This document shows positions 62,288-64,000 of a stretch of 64,000 bases of DNA, in pieces (position 1 is the stretch's first letter; each line of letters opens with the position of its first letter). The notes below the pieces were generated by a model. The model saw only the letters and a list, made by a program, of their open reading frames with translations, did not search any database and had not been told where the DNA came from. This stretch comes from Lachnospiraceae bacterium. Lineage in GTDB: Bacteria; Bacillota; Clostridia; Lachnospirales; Lachnospiraceae. Made by a program: the position numbers and the translations under genes. The DNA lies in assembly GCA_017440575.1 (NCBI GenBank), contig JAFSGY010000090.1, positions 1-64,000 on the forward strand, given 5' to 3'.

Positions 62288-62291
62288 AAAA

Positions 62292-62340
62292 GTGATTGCC
62301 CAGCGGCAATCACTCAAAGAATTTACTTCGTAAATTCTTT
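62292..62340 (+). terminator. Two hairpins after mutS2
   Basis: GTGATTGCC-CAGC-GGCAATCAC (62292-62313), then AAAGAATTTAC-TTC-GTAAATTCTTT (62316-62340). The first has no T-tract; the second ends in CTTTATT. Together they separate mutS2 from the two-component genes. Confidence 0.65.
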
Positions 62341-62399
62341 ATTAACTACCACTACGTTACAGCATTTTACATTAAGAACAGAAAGAGAGTTTATACATC

Positions 62400-63104
62400 A
62401 TGGTAAACAAACAAAAAATCTTAATCGTCGATGACGATGAAAATATTGCAGAGCTTATTTCCCTCTATATGACAAAGGAATGCTTTGAAACGCAAATCGT
62501 ATATGACGGGGAATCTGCTCTTCGAACAGCTGACAGCTTTGCACCCGACCTTATCATCCTTGACTTGATGCTTCCGGGCATTGATGGTTATCAGGTATGT
62601 CGTGAGATTCGTCAGAAATCCCAGACCCCTATCATTATTTTATCTGCTAAAGGCGAGGTTTTTGATAAGGTTCTTGGTTTAGAGCTTGGTGCCGATGATT
62701 ATATGGAAAAACCTTTTGACACAAAGGAACTGGTAGCAAGAGTAAAGGCCGTTCTTCGTCGCTATAAGACAGCCGCACCTGTAAAAGAAAATCCAACCTC
62801 CAAACAGGTAAGCTATCCAAACCTTACTGTTAATCTTACCAATTACTCCGTTATTTATAATGGGCACACCGTTGATATGCCTCCTAAAGAGTTGGAATTA
62901 TTATATTTCCTTGCCGCCTCTCCAAACCATGTATTTACTAGAGAGCAACTCCTCGACCAGATATGGGGTTATGAATATATTGGAGACACCAGAACAGTCG
63001 ATGTTCATATTAAACGTCTCAGAGAAAAAATCAAAGACCATGAATCATGGAAGATTGCTACGATTTGGGGAATCGGTTACAAGTTTGAAGTAAAAAATCC
63101 TTAA
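62400..63104 (+). CDS. OmpR-family response regulator
   Basis: A 234-residue regulator. The receiver domain has the acidic pair in VDDDEN, the phosphorylated Asp in LIILDLMLPG, and the Lys in LSAKGE; a winged-helix DNA-binding domain starts near 140 (PPKELELLYFLAASPNHVFTREQLLDQIWG, in part). AAAGAGAG lies upstream of the ATG. It is followed after 30 bp by its histidine kinase. Target genes cannot be read from the window. Confidence 0.93.
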   Translation: MVNKQKILIVDDDENIAELISLYMTKECFETQIVYDGESALRTADSFAPDLIILDLMLPGIDGYQVCREIRQKSQTPIIILSAKGEVFDKVLGLELGADDYMEKPFDTKELVARVKAVLRRYKTAAPVKENPTSKQVSYPNLTVNLTNYSVIYNGHTVDMPPKELELLYFLAASPNHVFTREQLLDQIWGYEYIGDTRTVDVHIKRLREKIKDHESWKIATIWGIGYKFEVKNP

Positions 63105-63134
63105 ACAAAAGATTTTTTCTTTGGAGGTACAACT

Positions 63135-64000
63135 ATGAAGCGTACTCTGTATTTGAAATTTGTTCTTGCTTACCTGATTTTTGGCTTTTTTGGCTTTATT
63201 GTGGTAGCAACCTTTACCTCCAGCATGACACTGGAGCATTTAAAACGTGAACGAGCAGATGCATTATATCGGGAAGCGATGCTGGTATCTAATTCCTATG
63301 CTGCTGACCTTTATAACAGTGAGATTACATTGGAATCCGTATGGCGTCAGATTGAAGCGATTGATACCTTTCTGGATGCCTCCGTATGGATTGTCAATCC
63401 ATCCGGATTAATTGTCCTGAATTCCAGTGAATCCTTAGATATCGAAAATCCTGTCACCATACCGAATTTCAATCCGACCATTACTGGAAATTCCTTTTAT
63501 ACCGTCGGCAATTTCTTTGGTATGTTTGATGAGGAAATGATTTCTGCCTTCGCCCCTATTACGGCACAATATAAGGTAAAGGGCTATGTAGTTATTCATG
63601 CCTCGATGGCTGAACTGGAAGCCTCCTGTAATAACCTGTTAAATATTTCATACCTGACATTGGTTATTTTGTTTTTACTATCACTAATCATTCTGCTCTT
63701 TTTTACAGAACTGGTATATTTCCCACTTCGCAAGATTACCCATGCCACGGAGCAATATGCCATCGGTAACTTTCGCTATGAATTTCAGGTAGACAGTGAG
63801 GATGAGATTGGTTATCTGGCCGCTTCTCTGCAATATATGGCAAGCGAAGTAGCAAAAAGTGAGGATAATCAAAAACAGCTTGTTGCCAATATTTCCCACG
63901 ATTTTCGTTCTCCGCTTACTTCCATGAGAGGATATCTCGAAGCTATGCAGGATGGAACCATTCCGCAGGAGCTTCATTCCAAATATATTGGTGTTGTTTT
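63135..64000 (+). CDS. Sensor histidine kinase, cut by the window end
   Basis: The first 288 codons of a membrane kinase. ATG after TTGGAGG. TM1 is at about 8-30, followed by an extracellular sensor of about 145 residues with a Cache/PAS-like pattern (DASVWIVNPSGLIVLNS), TM2 at about 175-198 and a HAMP domain (LRKITHATEQYAIGNF). The phosphorylation motif is SHDFRSPLTSMRGY. The ATP-binding domain lies beyond the window. Partner of the response regulator just upstream. Confidence 0.92.
   Translation, partial: MKRTLYLKFVLAYLIFGFFGFIVVATFTSSMTLEHLKRERADALYREAMLVSNSYAADLYNSEITLESVWRQIEAIDTFLDASVWIVNPSGLIVLNSSESLDIENPVTIPNFNPTITGNSFYTVGNFFGMFDEEMISAFAPITAQYKVKGYVVIHASMAELEASCNNLLNISYLTLVILFLLSLIILLFFTELVYFPLRKITHATEQYAIGNFRYEFQVDSEDEIGYLAASLQYMASEVAKSEDNQKQLVANISHDFRSPLTSMRGYLEAMQDGTIPQELHSKYIGVV

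Noticed and set aside
1..64000. tRNA, rRNA, known riboswitches, insertion sequences or prophage genes.
   Set aside because: Nothing with the needed conserved structure, transposase motif or phage gene was recognised by eye; short structured RNAs could still be missed.

Overview
The window is a 64 kb piece of a low-GC Gram-positive chromosome. It is most likely from an anaerobic gut-type member of Lachnospiraceae (Clostridium cluster XIVa). The signs are AGGAGG-type ribosome sites before nearly every gene, intrinsic terminators, class III fructose-1,6-bisphosphatase, MutS2, a YhaM-type nuclease, PopT/DUF368, and sugar ABC operons without their own ATPase. Genus is inference. No tRNA, rRNA, CRISPR array or insertion sequence was seen.

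Layout. 0.2-8.5 kb: a phosphoesterase plus a DEAH helicase that carries two membrane helices, fbp with a 26-codon mini-gene before it, a hypothetical gene, an Eis-like acetyltransferase and a bactofilin. 8.6-10.5 kb: a diguanylate cyclase with a LacI-like sensor. 10.7-26 kb: a beta-glucan locus with a membrane-anchored GH16 glucanase, a Cache chemoreceptor, two permeases and a sugar-binding lipoprotein, an AraC regulator, GH3 and GH94. A near-identical 29-bp site sits at the same distance from the -10 of both catabolic operons. 26.2-28.3 kb: a chemoreceptor fused to PilZ. 28.5-31.8 kb: an Rrf2-nifS-iscU-cysK operon with an operator around its promoter. 31.8-39 kb: a truncated ABC-2 exporter, a plasmid-type Rep_3 initiator, and a DUF4129/DUF58/MoxR operon. 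39.2-42.7 kb: mgtC and a decayed defence islet, in which a SIR2 gene has a TAA in frame and a HigB toxin has a TAG in frame, while the HigA antitoxin is intact. 43.4-48.4 kb: a second sugar ABC operon with a divergent AraC gene. 48.4-54.2 kb: a 1461-residue secreted coiled-coil protein divergent from a BTAD regulator. 54.3-64 kb: popT, a small helical protein behind a 16-bp hairpin, a 23S rRNA methyltransferase, yhaM, an HtrA-like protein without catalytic His or Ser, mutS2, and a response regulator with its kinase (cut by the window end).

The most interesting candidate system is a cyclic-di-GMP surface module. The BTAD regulator ends in what reads as a degenerate GGDEF domain: SPSQF replaces the active site, but RxxD is kept exactly where a c-di-GMP inhibitory site would be. 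It stands beside the giant surface protein gene, and the shared promoter has tandem TTACATTTCT repeats. The diguanylate cyclase at 8.6-10.5 kb lacks RxxD, and its promoter has a 13-bp match to the same repeat region. With the PilZ chemoreceptor, the window holds one likely maker and two likely readers of c-di-GMP.
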